Assembly (NCBI GenBank): GCA_003153335.1 | Contig: PLYG01000243.1 | Span: 536-6,253 of the forward strand | Length of the DNA: 5,718 nucleotides | Source of the DNA: Betaproteobacteria bacterium | GTDB lineage: Bacteria > Pseudomonadota > Gammaproteobacteria > Burkholderiales > Casimicrobiaceae | Reading direction: 5' to 3' | Shown here: positions 1-5,718 of the stretch, one piece after another | Numbering within the stretch: position 1 is the first letter of the stretch | How the letters are laid out: each line of letters starts with the position of its first letter | Notes under the pieces: generated by a model | What the model saw: the letters and a program-made list of their open reading frames with translations, nothing else | Databases searched by the model: none | What the model was told of the DNA's origin: nothing | Position numbers and translations under genes: made by a program

Positions 1-245
1 AAACCCTGGTCGAGCGCGTCGCCAAACGCGGCGCCGCCACGGAACAGGGGATCAGTGAAACCTATCTGGCGCGGCTGGCCGACGCATACAGCCGTTATTT
101 CCATCAGTACGATTCGGCGCCACTTCTGGTCGTCAACAGCGACCAGTTGAATTTCGTCGATAACACCGACCACCTGAATTTGCTGATGCAGCAGATTTCC
201 ACCATGCGCGGACGGCGGGAATTCTTCAATGTCGCCGGAGCGTAG
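1..245 (+). CDS. Deoxynucleoside kinase, C-terminal fragment (partial at left edge)
   Basis: This is the 3' end of a gene that enters from the left; the frame begins at position 3, gives 80 residues and stops at TAG 243-245. The visible part matches the C-terminus of bacterial deoxyadenosine/deoxyguanosine-type kinases of the dNK family, which phosphorylate deoxynucleosides with ATP in the cytoplasmic salvage pathway. Recognisable pieces are a lid-like stretch with VERVAKRG followed by a conserved Glu and ISETYLARL (about residues 3-24), then LLVVNSDQLNFVDN (about 42-55), and a final MRGRREFFN close to the end. Beta-proteobacterial members of this family typically end in this way. The P-loop and the substrate-binding residues lie outside the window, so specificity cannot be read. 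It is convergent with the minus-strand gene string to its right and ends 36 bp from the stop of the DMT transporter gene. Confidence 0.85.
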   Translation, partial: TLVERVAKRGAATEQGISETYLARLADAYSRYFHQYDSAPLLVVNSDQLNFVDNTDHLNLLMQQISTMRGRREFFNVAGA

Positions 246-277
246 GGCGCCTATCCGAGCCTTAAGGCGGTGCCATC

Positions 278-293
278 GGCCTCAGGCCCTTTT
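278..293 (+). terminator. Weak candidate terminator in the convergent gap
   Basis: Just after the kinase gene the plus strand reads GGCC-TCA-GGCC followed by CTTTT (T run 290-293). This could be a short intrinsic terminator for the kinase transcript. The stem has only four pairs and the T run only four bases, and it overlaps the stop codon of the DMT gene on the other strand. Just to its left lies a perfect palindrome GCCTTAAGGC (259-268), flanked by CCGA (255-258) and TCGG (276-279), which could pair around it. None of these is followed by a T run on the minus strand, so no clear terminator is seen for the minus-strand genes. Confidence 0.25.
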
Positions 294-1154
294 CCACAAC
301 ACCAGAACGTTTCCAACGAGCACAAGCACCATTCCCGCGATCGCCGGTGTGGTCCAGACGTAGTCCTCGAAAAACGTTGAAATGATCATCGCCAGCACCG
401 GGATCACGGCCGACGTATAGCCAGCGCGCCCGGCGCCGATCCGCTTCAGCAATGTCAAATAGCCGGCGAACGCGATCACCGAACCGAACACCGCCAAATA
501 CGCCAGCGAGCTCAGGTAAGCGGTCGAACCGTCCCAGTTGAACGGAATGCCGCGCGCGGCACTGTAGAGCGCGACGGCAGTCGACCCGTAGAGCATTGAC
601 CATGCGGTGCAGGGAAGCACGCGGATGCCTTGCGCATACAGGCGTTGCGACCACAGGTTGCCGGCCGATGCACCCAAGGTGCCCAGGACGGCAAAGACCA
701 GTCCGTTTACCTGCGCCATGTCGCCTCGGACTTCCGCCAGCTCCGGCCAGAAGACGAGTGCCACACCGATCAGTCCGCAACACGCTCCGACGATCAGGCG
801 AGGCGCCAGGATCTGCCCGAAGAGCAGGTGCGCGCCCAGCAGATTCCAGAAGACCATCAGCACAAAGACGACCGCCACCAGCCCGGACGTCAAGTACTGC
901 TCGGCCAGGTAAACAAATACGTAATTGAGCGCGAACTGCAGCATGCCGAGCAGCGCGAAACTGCCGTGCAGGTGGCGATCGAAGCGCAGGCTTTCGCGGC
1001 TCGCGACGCACCACGCAAACAGGATCAGCGCCGCGAGACCAAAGCGGTAGGTGACCGAGACCTCGGGCGCGACGACCCCGTACTGGTACTTGATGACCAG
1101 CCAGGTCGAACCCCAGATGCAGGAGGGAACTACAAACAGCAGCCAATTGGGCAC
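282..1154 (-). CDS. DMT superfamily (EamA-type) ten-helix transporter
   Basis: A 290-residue, very hydrophobic inner-membrane protein with the length and layout of the drug/metabolite transporter superfamily: two EamA repeats of about five helices each. Helices are visible at roughly 4-22, 31-50, 64-83, 89-113, 118-136, 149-169, 181-199, 213-235, 244-261 and 268-287. The first helix carries the family-typical IWGSTW (13-18). The second repeat has the usual proline-rich SAVIPVLAMI (248-257) followed by an acidic pair in FFED (261-264). Members export or import small metabolites such as amino acids, sugars or nucleosides; the substrate cannot be read here. The start is GTG at 1152-1154, the only ATG, GTG or TTG between the upstream gene's stop and the first helix in this frame; a GGA lies 8 bases before it as a weak ribosome site. 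It follows the enolase superfamily gene by 75 bp on the same strand, suggesting transport of that enzyme's substrate or product (inference). Confidence 0.88.
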   Translation of the reverse strand: MPNWLLFVVPSCIWGSTWLVIKYQYGVVAPEVSVTYRFGLAALILFAWCVASRESLRFDRHLHGSFALLGMLQFALNYVFVYLAEQYLTSGLVAVVFVLMVFWNLLGAHLLFGQILAPRLIVGACCGLIGVALVFWPELAEVRGDMAQVNGLVFAVLGTLGASAGNLWSQRLYAQGIRVLPCTAWSMLYGSTAVALYSAARGIPFNWDGSTAYLSSLAYLAVFGSVIAFAGYLTLLKRIGAGRAGYTSAVIPVLAMIISTFFEDYVWTTPAIAGMVLVLVGNVLVLWKRA

Positions 1155-1229
1155 AAGATGTTTCCGGAAGAACCAGCAATGGGAAAAGAGACAGGGTCGA
1201 GAACGGACAGGCAGCCCGCACCGGAAAGC

Positions 1230-2333
1230 TTATGGCACCACCGATGCTGCCACCGCCCTGTCCCGTATGGCCTTCCAGTCCCACGCAATGCCCAGCCCAG
1301 GCTCGGCTGACGGGATGGCATGGCCGTCGCGGATGACAATTCGCGAAGTCGTGATGTCGTCGAGTTGCGGAATGTACTCCACCCAACTTGCATTGGGCAC
1401 CGCGGCACAAAGTCCCACATGCAGTTCCATCAGGAAGTGCGGGCAGATCGGCATGTTGAAGGTTTCGGCCAGGTGCGCGACCTTGAGCCATGGCGTGATC
1501 CCGCCGATGCGCGCGACGTCGGCCTGCACGATGGTGCAGGCGCCCCGCTGCAGGTATTCGCGAAAGTGGCTCGGGTGATAGAGCGATTCGCCGACAGCGA
1601 TGGGCAGCGTCGTGCTCCGCGACAGCCGCACATGGCCGTCGATGTCTTCGGCGGGCAACGGCTCCTCGAACCAGGCGAGATCGAGGTCGGTGAAATGCCG
1701 CGCGCGGCGGATCGCTTCGCCGACGGTGAATGCCTGATTCGCATCGACCATGATCTCGAATCCTCCGCCCACCGCGCTGCGCACCGCGGACAGGCGCGCC
1801 ACGTCTTCGCTCACATGCGCACGGCCGACCTTGATCTTGGCGCCACGAAAGCCATCCGCCTTCGCCTGCAGCGTCTGGTCGACCAAGGCATGAGGTGCTA
1901 AGTGCAGCCATCCGCCTTCCGTGGTATAGACCGGTACCTGGCGCTGCGCACCCCCTGCCATGACGTGGATCGGCAGCCCCGCGCGGCGGCAGCGCAAGTC
2001 CCACAGTGCGGTATCGATCGCCGCCAGCGCCAGACTCGTGATCGCGCCGACAGCGGTGGCATGGGTGTGAAAGAACAGGTCCTTCCAGATCATCTCCACT
2101 TCCGCGGCGTCGCGGCCCAGGAGGCGCGGGCACAGGTGGTCGCGCAGCAAGGCGACCACCGACGAGCCGCCGGTGCCTATCGTGTAGGTGTAACCTGTGC
2201 CCTCGGCGCCGTCGTCGCAGAGGATGCGCACCATCGGCGTCTCCTGCGTGACGAACGACTGGATTGCATCGGTGCGCTTGACCTTGGGGCTCAAGTCAAT
2301 CTGGGTGATTTCAATCCGGACTATCCTGGCCAT
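1230..2333 (-). CDS. Enolase superfamily enzyme, mandelate racemase subgroup
   Basis: A 367-residue cytoplasmic enzyme with the N-terminal capping domain (about 1-130) and C-terminal TIM barrel (about 135-355) of the mandelate racemase/muconate lactonizing family. The expected active-site set is present: KIK with K166 and K168; Mg ligands D197 in VDANQ, E223 in FEEP and E249 in GES; the D272/H299 dyad in QADVARIGG and CPHF; and E319 in WVE. Compared with the Pseudomonas putida mandelate racemase numbering as I recall it (164, 166, 195, 221, 247, 270, 297, 317), each residue is shifted by exactly two. Such enzymes abstract a proton alpha to a carboxylate, giving racemization, epimerization or dehydration of hydroxy acids or acid sugars. 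The substrate is unknown, because the loops of the capping domain decide it. The ATG at 2331-2333 is preceded by AAGGGA at a 5-base spacing. It begins 24 bp after the second permease gene and precedes the DMT transporter gene. Confidence 0.93.
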   Translation of the reverse strand: MARIVRIEITQIDLSPKVKRTDAIQSFVTQETPMVRILCDDGAEGTGYTYTIGTGGSSVVALLRDHLCPRLLGRDAAEVEMIWKDLFFHTHATAVGAITSLALAAIDTALWDLRCRRAGLPIHVMAGGAQRQVPVYTTEGGWLHLAPHALVDQTLQAKADGFRGAKIKVGRAHVSEDVARLSAVRSAVGGGFEIMVDANQAFTVGEAIRRARHFTDLDLAWFEEPLPAEDIDGHVRLSRSTTLPIAVGESLYHPSHFREYLQRGACTIVQADVARIGGITPWLKVAHLAETFNMPICPHFLMELHVGLCAAVPNASWVEYIPQLDDITTSRIVIRDGHAIPSAEPGLGIAWDWKAIRDRAVAASVVP

Positions 2334-2338
2334 GTCAT

Positions 2339-2344
2339 TCCCTT
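2339..2344 (-). promoter_or_regulatory. Ribosome binding site of the enolase superfamily gene
   Basis: On the minus strand the 24-bp gap after the permease stop reads AAGGGA, then ATGAC, then the ATG at 2333. The purine-rich hexamer at a 5-base spacing is a good Shine-Dalgarno match and supports this start. An overlapping ATG (2336-2338) is in another frame and meets no usable reading frame start of a known domain. The gap is too short to hold a full promoter as well. Confidence 0.6.
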
Positions 2345-2357
2345 GTTGAGGTGTTGT

Positions 2358-3521
2358 TCATGCACGCAATGCATCGACAATTTTCATGCGCGCCGCGCGC
2401 ACCGACGGCAGGAAACCGCCAACCATGCCCATGACACAGGCGAACAGCACTGCCTTGACGGCGATCTCCGGCGTCAGCGTGAAATTGAATGCGAGCTCGG
2501 CGAACGATTGGAAGTTGGTCGTGGAAAAACTGACCGACTGCATCAGGCTGGCCAGAGCAACGCCGGCGATGCCGCTGACCAGCCCCAGCGCCAGCGCTTC
2601 GAGCAGGAACGTCGCAAGTATCGCCGCGCGGCCGAAGCCGAGCGCGCGCAGCGTGCCGATTTCGGTCACGCGGTTGGCCACCGACGAGTACATGGTGATG
2701 GTGGCACCGATCACGGCCCCGATCGAAAAAATCACCGACAGCGCCGTGCCGAATATGCTCAGAAAATCCGACAATGCCTTCGACTGCTCGGCGTAGAACA
2801 CGGTTTCGCGCTTGGCCTGCAAGGTAAGCCGTGGATCATTCTCCACTGTCCCGTTGATACGCTCGAGGTCTTCGTCACTGCCAAGTTTTGCAATCACGCT
2901 GGAATAGCCGGTGCGCCGGAACGCCTGCATCAGTTGCTCGACGTCGCCCCAGATTTCCGAATCGAAACCGGTCCCGCCGCCATCGAATACGCCGACCACG
3001 GTCCATTCGCGCTGGCCGAAGCGCAGCGTCTCGCCGATACCTGCGCCGTTGAATTGCCTGGCCACGCTTGCCCCCGCCATGATCTCCGACGTCCCCGGCG
3101 CGAACATTCGCCCTGCCGTAAGTTGCACCTGCGGCCGCAGCGCAAACCCCTGTTCGCCTATGCCGCGGATCACGACATTGGACGGTTTGGCCGAGCCGCG
3201 CTTGACCAGATTGATCAGCACTACGGTTTCCTTGGATACGATCGGCAGCCCGTCGGCGCGGCGCACGATGCCCGGCTGGCTTTCGATGATCGCCGCCTGC
3301 TGGCGCGAAACGCCGCTTTGCACTTCGGTCTCCGACCCTTTGCGTATCACCAGCACGTTGTCGGGCGATCCCGTCTGCACCAGCGTCTTCTTGAGCCCGG
3401 CATCGAGCATCTGCATTGCGGTAAACACGAACACCACCAGCGCCATGCCGCCCGCAGTCAGCAAGGTTGTCAGCTTGCGCGCCCCCAGATTGCGGATGCT
3501 GTAGTAAACGGGGATGGCCAT
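2358..3521 (-). CDS. FtsX/MacB-type ABC exporter permease (second of two)
   Basis: A 387-residue inner-membrane permease with the four-helix plan of the MacB/LolCE/FtsX class: helix 1 at about 17-37, a large periplasmic domain at about 38-254, then helices at about 255-278, 299-328 and 351-375. After helix 2 comes the cytoplasmic coupling segment RVTEIGTLRALGFG (284-297), which contacts the ATPase in this family. The C-terminus ends in LPSVRAARMKIVDALRA, also typical of the family. The periplasmic part fits the MacB periplasmic core type. In MacB-like transporters the periplasmic domains move substrates outward mechanically rather than through a channel. The ATG at 3519-3521 lies 12 bp after the stop of the first permease gene and is preceded by GAGGGA with 8-base spacing. 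The protein has exactly the same length as the first permease and a similar coupling segment and C-terminus, which suggests an old duplication and a heterodimer. The substrate is unknown. Confidence 0.93.
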   Translation of the reverse strand: MAIPVYYSIRNLGARKLTTLLTAGGMALVVFVFTAMQMLDAGLKKTLVQTGSPDNVLVIRKGSETEVQSGVSRQQAAIIESQPGIVRRADGLPIVSKETVVLINLVKRGSAKPSNVVIRGIGEQGFALRPQVQLTAGRMFAPGTSEIMAGASVARQFNGAGIGETLRFGQREWTVVGVFDGGGTGFDSEIWGDVEQLMQAFRRTGYSSVIAKLGSDEDLERINGTVENDPRLTLQAKRETVFYAEQSKALSDFLSIFGTALSVIFSIGAVIGATITMYSSVANRVTEIGTLRALGFGRAAILATFLLEALALGLVSGIAGVALASLMQSVSFSTTNFQSFAELAFNFTLTPEIAVKAVLFACVMGMVGGFLPSVRAARMKIVDALRA

Positions 3522-3529
3522 CGTTGAAT

Positions 3530-3535
3530 TCCCTC
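3530..3535 (-). promoter_or_regulatory. Ribosome binding site of the second permease gene, overlapping the upstream stop
   Basis: GAGGGA on the minus strand shares bases with the TGA stop (3534-3536) of the first permease gene and sits 8 bases before the ATG at 3521. This arrangement is typical of translational coupling and would help make the two permeases in matching amounts. Confidence 0.6.
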
Positions 3536-4697
3536 AGCCTATGCTGCGCAGGCCGTCGACGACATTGACCGTCGCGGCGCGGATCGCCGGCAACACGGCC
3601 GCAGCGAGGCCTACCACCGCGGCGCAGCCGACCTGCCACGCGTAGGTCTCCGGCGCGACGCGGAAAATCGGAAACAGTGTAGACAACGCTTTGCCGAATC
3701 CTGCCGCCACGGGAATCGTCAGCGCAATCCCGAGCGCGCAGCCGACAAACGCAATGAACAGCGACTCACCGGCTACCAGCGCCAGCAGAAACCCGGGCCC
3801 GAAACCCAGCGCCTTCAGCGTTGCATACTCGCTCATTCGTTCGCGCGCAGTCATCGCCATGGTGTTGGCCATCACCGCCATGATGATCAGCACCACGACG
3901 AACGACACCAGCTTGACAATGGTGATGATCTGATCGGACATCGCGACAAACGACAGATTGAATGCCTTTTCCGATTCGGTCAGCGTCTCGGCCAGCGAGT
4001 TTTTGAACGTGGCGTCGATCGCCTGCGCGATAGTGCCCAGATCCTCCGCGCGATCGATGTCGATAATGAACGTGCCGATCTGCCCCGCGCGGCGCGGCGA
4101 CAGGACGCGAACCGTGTCGTCAAGATACTGCCAGTGGAAGTACATGTTCGTGATATCGGCGGAGACATTCGCGCCTTCGTAGCGATAAATGCCGCGCACG
4201 GTGAAGTTCCAGTTGCCCGGATAGATCGCGCCCTTGAGCGGAATTACATCGCCGACCTTGAACCCGTACTTTTCGGCGAGCTTGGTGCCTATGATGCACC
4301 CGCGGCGATCGCGCAGAAACGCATCGAAGTCGCCGTCGATCAGGCGCAGTTCCGGATACATTTCCAGAAAACTGCGCACGTCGACTGCGAACTGCGGGAA
4401 AAAATTTGAAGGTTCCTTGTAAATGCCGCCGAACCAGTTCGCGTAGGTGACGCGCTTGACACCTTCGACGCCGCGAATACGGTCTTTGTAGGCCAGCGGC
4501 AGGCTGAACGCCAAGGAGATCGCGTTGCGCGTGACCAGCCGGGTTGACGATGCAAGGTTGGCGCCTTCGTACCATGCGGTAACCAGCGTTTGCAACATGC
4601 CGAATGCCAGAATCGCGACGACGATTCCGAGTATGGTCAGACCCGTGCGCAGCTTGTGGCGGAACGCGTTCTTGAAAATGAGCCGCAACAGATACAT
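3534..4697 (-). CDS. FtsX/MacB-type ABC exporter permease (first of two)
   Basis: A 387-residue inner-membrane permease. A basic N-terminus (KNAFRHKLRTGL, 9-20) leads into helix 1 (about 17-40); a periplasmic domain follows (about 41-255), then helices at about 257-281, 303-331 and 351-372. The coupling segment RERMSEYATLKALGFG (285-300) follows helix 2, and the protein ends with LPAIRAATVNVVDGLRSIG, matching the same sites in the second permease. The periplasmic region differs clearly from that of its partner, as expected when two permeases form an asymmetric pair as in LolC/LolE. The ATG at 4695-4697 is 9 bp after the ATPase stop; no Shine-Dalgarno sequence is visible in TTATCCGCC before it, so translation may depend on coupling to the ATPase gene. 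The pentapeptide YEGAN occurs twice (43-47 and 173-177). Confidence 0.93.
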   Translation of the reverse strand: MYLLRLIFKNAFRHKLRTGLTILGIVVAILAFGMLQTLVTAWYEGANLASSTRLVTRNAISLAFSLPLAYKDRIRGVEGVKRVTYANWFGGIYKEPSNFFPQFAVDVRSFLEMYPELRLIDGDFDAFLRDRRGCIIGTKLAEKYGFKVGDVIPLKGAIYPGNWNFTVRGIYRYEGANVSADITNMYFHWQYLDDTVRVLSPRRAGQIGTFIIDIDRAEDLGTIAQAIDATFKNSLAETLTESEKAFNLSFVAMSDQIITIVKLVSFVVVLIIMAVMANTMAMTARERMSEYATLKALGFGPGFLLALVAGESLFIAFVGCALGIALTIPVAAGFGKALSTLFPIFRVAPETYAWQVGCAAVVGLAAAVLPAIRAATVNVVDGLRSIG

Positions 4698-4706
4698 GGC
4701 GGATAA

Positions 4707-5435
4707 TTATAACGGTTGGGCAGTGACGGCCGCGCCCGCATCCTCTTCGATGCGGCCTTTTTCCAGACGAACCAACCGCCGCGCCTTGGCCGCCGCCTTG
4801 GGGTCGTGCGTGACCAGGATGATGGTCTTGCCGAGCTCGCGATTGAACCGATCGAGCAGCGACAGGATCTCCTCGCCCGTGGTGCGGTCCAGGTCCCCGG
4901 TCGGCTCGTCGGCAACAATCAGCACCGGATCGGTGATCAGCGCGCGCGCAATGGCGACCCGCTGCTGCTGGCCGCCCGACAGCTCGTTCGGGTAGTGATC
5001 GCTGCGATCGGATAGGCCGACCAGGTCGAGCGCGGCGTTCGCGTGCTCACGCCGCTCGCGCCGGGACAATGCCGTGAGCAACAGCGGCAGTTCGACATTT
5101 TCGAACGCAGTCAGCACCGGCATCAGGTTGTAGAACTGAAAAATGAAGCCCACCTGGCTGGCTCGCCAGCGGGCGAGTTCGGCCTCGGAGAGCCGCGCGA
5201 TGTCGGTCCCGCCGACGGTAATCATGCCCGCAGTCGGCTTGTCGATGCCCGCGATCAGATTGAGCAGCGTGCTCTTGCCCGAACCGGACGGGCCCATCAA
5301 CGCGACGAAGTCCCCGCGCGCGATATCGAGGTTGATGTCGGCCAGCACCGAAATCGTCTGCTTGCCGCGGCGATAAGCCTTGGTCAGGCCGCGAATCGAC
5401 ACGAGCACGTCCTCGGCGTTCGGAGCCGTGGACAT
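4707..5435 (-). CDS. ABC transporter ATPase, LolD/MacB type
   Basis: A complete 242-residue nucleotide-binding protein that powers the exporter from the cytoplasmic face of the inner membrane. Every ABC motif is intact: Walker A GPSGSGKST (48-56), Q-loop glutamine Q100 in FIFQFYNLMP, signature LSGGQQQR (152-159), Walker B VLIVADE (171-177) with catalytic E177, D-loop TGDLD (179-183) and switch histidine H210 in VTHD. FQFYNLMPVLTAFENVELPL is characteristic of the LolD/MacB/FtsE group, whose partners are FtsX-type permeases, and two of these follow directly downstream. The protein is stand-alone, unlike MacB, where the ATPase is fused to the permease. The ATG at 5433-5435 is only 2 bp beyond the stop of the adaptor gene; the site before it (GAAG) is weak, suggesting translational coupling. 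The C-terminal tail after about 230 is short and Ala-rich, with no added domain. Confidence 0.96.
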   Translation of the reverse strand: MSTAPNAEDVLVSIRGLTKAYRRGKQTISVLADINLDIARGDFVALMGPSGSGKSTLLNLIAGIDKPTAGMITVGGTDIARLSEAELARWRASQVGFIFQFYNLMPVLTAFENVELPLLLTALSRRERREHANAALDLVGLSDRSDHYPNELSGGQQQRVAIARALITDPVLIVADEPTGDLDRTTGEEILSLLDRFNRELGKTIILVTHDPKAAAKARRLVRLEKGRIEEDAGAAVTAQPL

Positions 5436-5437
5436 TG

Positions 5438-5718
5438 CTACTTCGACTCTAGTTTTACCATGGCCCCGGCGTGCAGGGTCTCGGCCGGCTTTTGCACCAC
5501 CTTGTCGCCGGCCTTGATCGCGCCTGCGATCGCCACCAGATCGCCCAGTTTCGGCCCGCGGGTGATGACGACTTCTTCGGCTTTGCCGTCGCGAATCATC
5601 AATACGACGGTCTTGCCGCCGCGCTCGATCAGCGCCTCCGGGTTCACCGCCAGCGACGGCTTTTGCTGGTCGGGGGTGATTTCCTGCGACAGAAAGCTCA
5701 CCTTTGCGCTCATCTCGG
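5438..5718 (-). CDS. Periplasmic adaptor (HlyD/MFP family), C-terminal fragment, partial at right edge
   Basis: About 93 C-terminal residues of a protein that runs off the right edge; the stop is TAG at 5438-5440. The Met at 5711-5713 is probably not the start, because the frame continues through a preceding GAG to the window end and EMSAKVSFLS matches the internal P-x-M-x-A-x-V-x-F segment of adaptor beta-barrel domains. The remainder, with ALIERGGKTVVLMIRDGKAEEVVITRG, then GDLVAIAGAIKAGDKVV, has the membrane-proximal domain pattern of efflux adaptors: a short hydrophobic strand with 'V.....G.a....V..G' and a closing 'l..GD.VV' element. Adaptors of this kind are anchored in the inner membrane and link MacB- or RND-type pumps to an outer-membrane channel. 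Its place 2 bp before the ATPase gene marks it as part of the ABC exporter rather than an RND pump. The hairpin, lipoyl domain and signal region are outside the window. Confidence 0.85.
   Translation of the reverse strand, partial: EMSAKVSFLSQEITPDQQKPSLAVNPEALIERGGKTVVLMIRDGKAEEVVITRGPKLGDLVAIAGAIKAGDKVVQKPAETLHAGAMVKLESK

Larger units (their letters stand above)
282..5718 (-). other. Predicted operon: adaptor, ATPase, two permeases, enolase superfamily enzyme, DMT transporter
   Basis: Six minus-strand genes follow each other with gaps of 2, 9, 12, 24 and 75 bp and no convincing promoter or terminator between them. Stop and ribosome-site overlaps link adaptor to ATPase and permease to permease. 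The first four encode one exporter. The last two look metabolic, and the 75-bp gap before the DMT gene is the weakest link. The promoter and any regulator or outer-membrane channel gene would lie to the right of the window. Confidence 0.7.

Noticed and set aside
1161..1227. Seven-base inverted repeat TTTCCGG (1161-1167) and CCGGAAA (1221-1227) in the gap between the enzyme and DMT genes
   Set aside because: The arms are 53 bp apart, do not extend beyond seven bases and have no T run; a repeat of this size is expected by chance in such a stretch, so I do not call an operator or terminator.
1051..1578. Several mid-length plus-strand open frames opposite the DMT, enzyme, permease and ATPase genes
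   Set aside because: All are antisense to genes with clear motifs, have low-complexity or Arg/Ser-rich products and no family resemblance.
262..2133. A 623-codon open frame on the minus strand across the DMT and enzyme genes
   Set aside because: It lies out of frame over two well-supported genes, spans their junction, is rich in Arg, Ala, Gly and Pro with no recognisable domain, and is best explained by GC-rich codon bias removing stops.
1902..3527. A 541-codon open frame on the plus strand, antisense to the enzyme and second permease, with a GAGG-like site before a GTG start
   Set aside because: The product is rich in His, Arg, Gln and Asp without domain pattern, it crosses two unrelated genes on the other strand, and the ribosome-like site is a chance match inside the enzyme coding sequence.
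5438..5713. A complete 91-residue small protein starting at ATG 5711-5713
   Set aside because: The frame continues upstream to the window edge and the Met falls within a conserved internal adaptor segment, so it is the tail of a longer adaptor gene.

Overview
This 5.7 kb window is GC-rich and densely coding. The protein types and gene styles point to a Gram-negative proteobacterium, most likely a betaproteobacterium. That placement is an inference: it rests on the C-terminal sequence of the deoxynucleoside kinase at the left edge, the GC-rich codon use and the presence of a periplasmic adaptor protein. No mobile element, CRISPR array, tRNA or rRNA is visible.

Layout, left to right. Positions 3-245 (+) are the last 80 codons of a deoxynucleoside kinase. 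A 36-bp convergent gap (246-281) holds small inverted repeats. Everything from 282 to 5718 is on the minus strand and reads as one gene string, in transcription order from the right edge: the C-terminal end of a periplasmic adaptor (membrane fusion protein, 5438-5718, running off the window); an ABC-type ATPase (4707-5435); a first FtsX/MacB-type permease (3534-4697); a second FtsX/MacB-type permease (2358-3521); a mandelate racemase-subgroup enolase superfamily enzyme (1230-2333); and a ten-helix DMT/EamA transporter (282-1154). Gaps are 2, 9, 12, 24 and 75 bp, so co-transcription is very likely for the first five genes and plausible for the sixth. The promoter must lie to the right of the window.

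How the genes may work together. Adaptor, ATPase and two permeases form a four-part MacAB/LolCDE-like mechanotransmission ABC exporter. The ATPase is a separate protein, and two different permeases of identical length (387 aa) probably form a heterodimer. The enolase superfamily enzyme keeps every catalytic and metal-binding residue of the mandelate racemase subgroup, so it is probably an active racemase, epimerase or dehydratase of a hydroxy acid or acid sugar, with unknown substrate. The DMT transporter could move that enzyme's substrate or product. Whether the exporter is functionally tied to this metabolic pair or merely adjacent cannot be told from sequence. I see no evidence of an entirely new type of system; the exporter plus enolase plus DMT grouping is the most unusual aspect.
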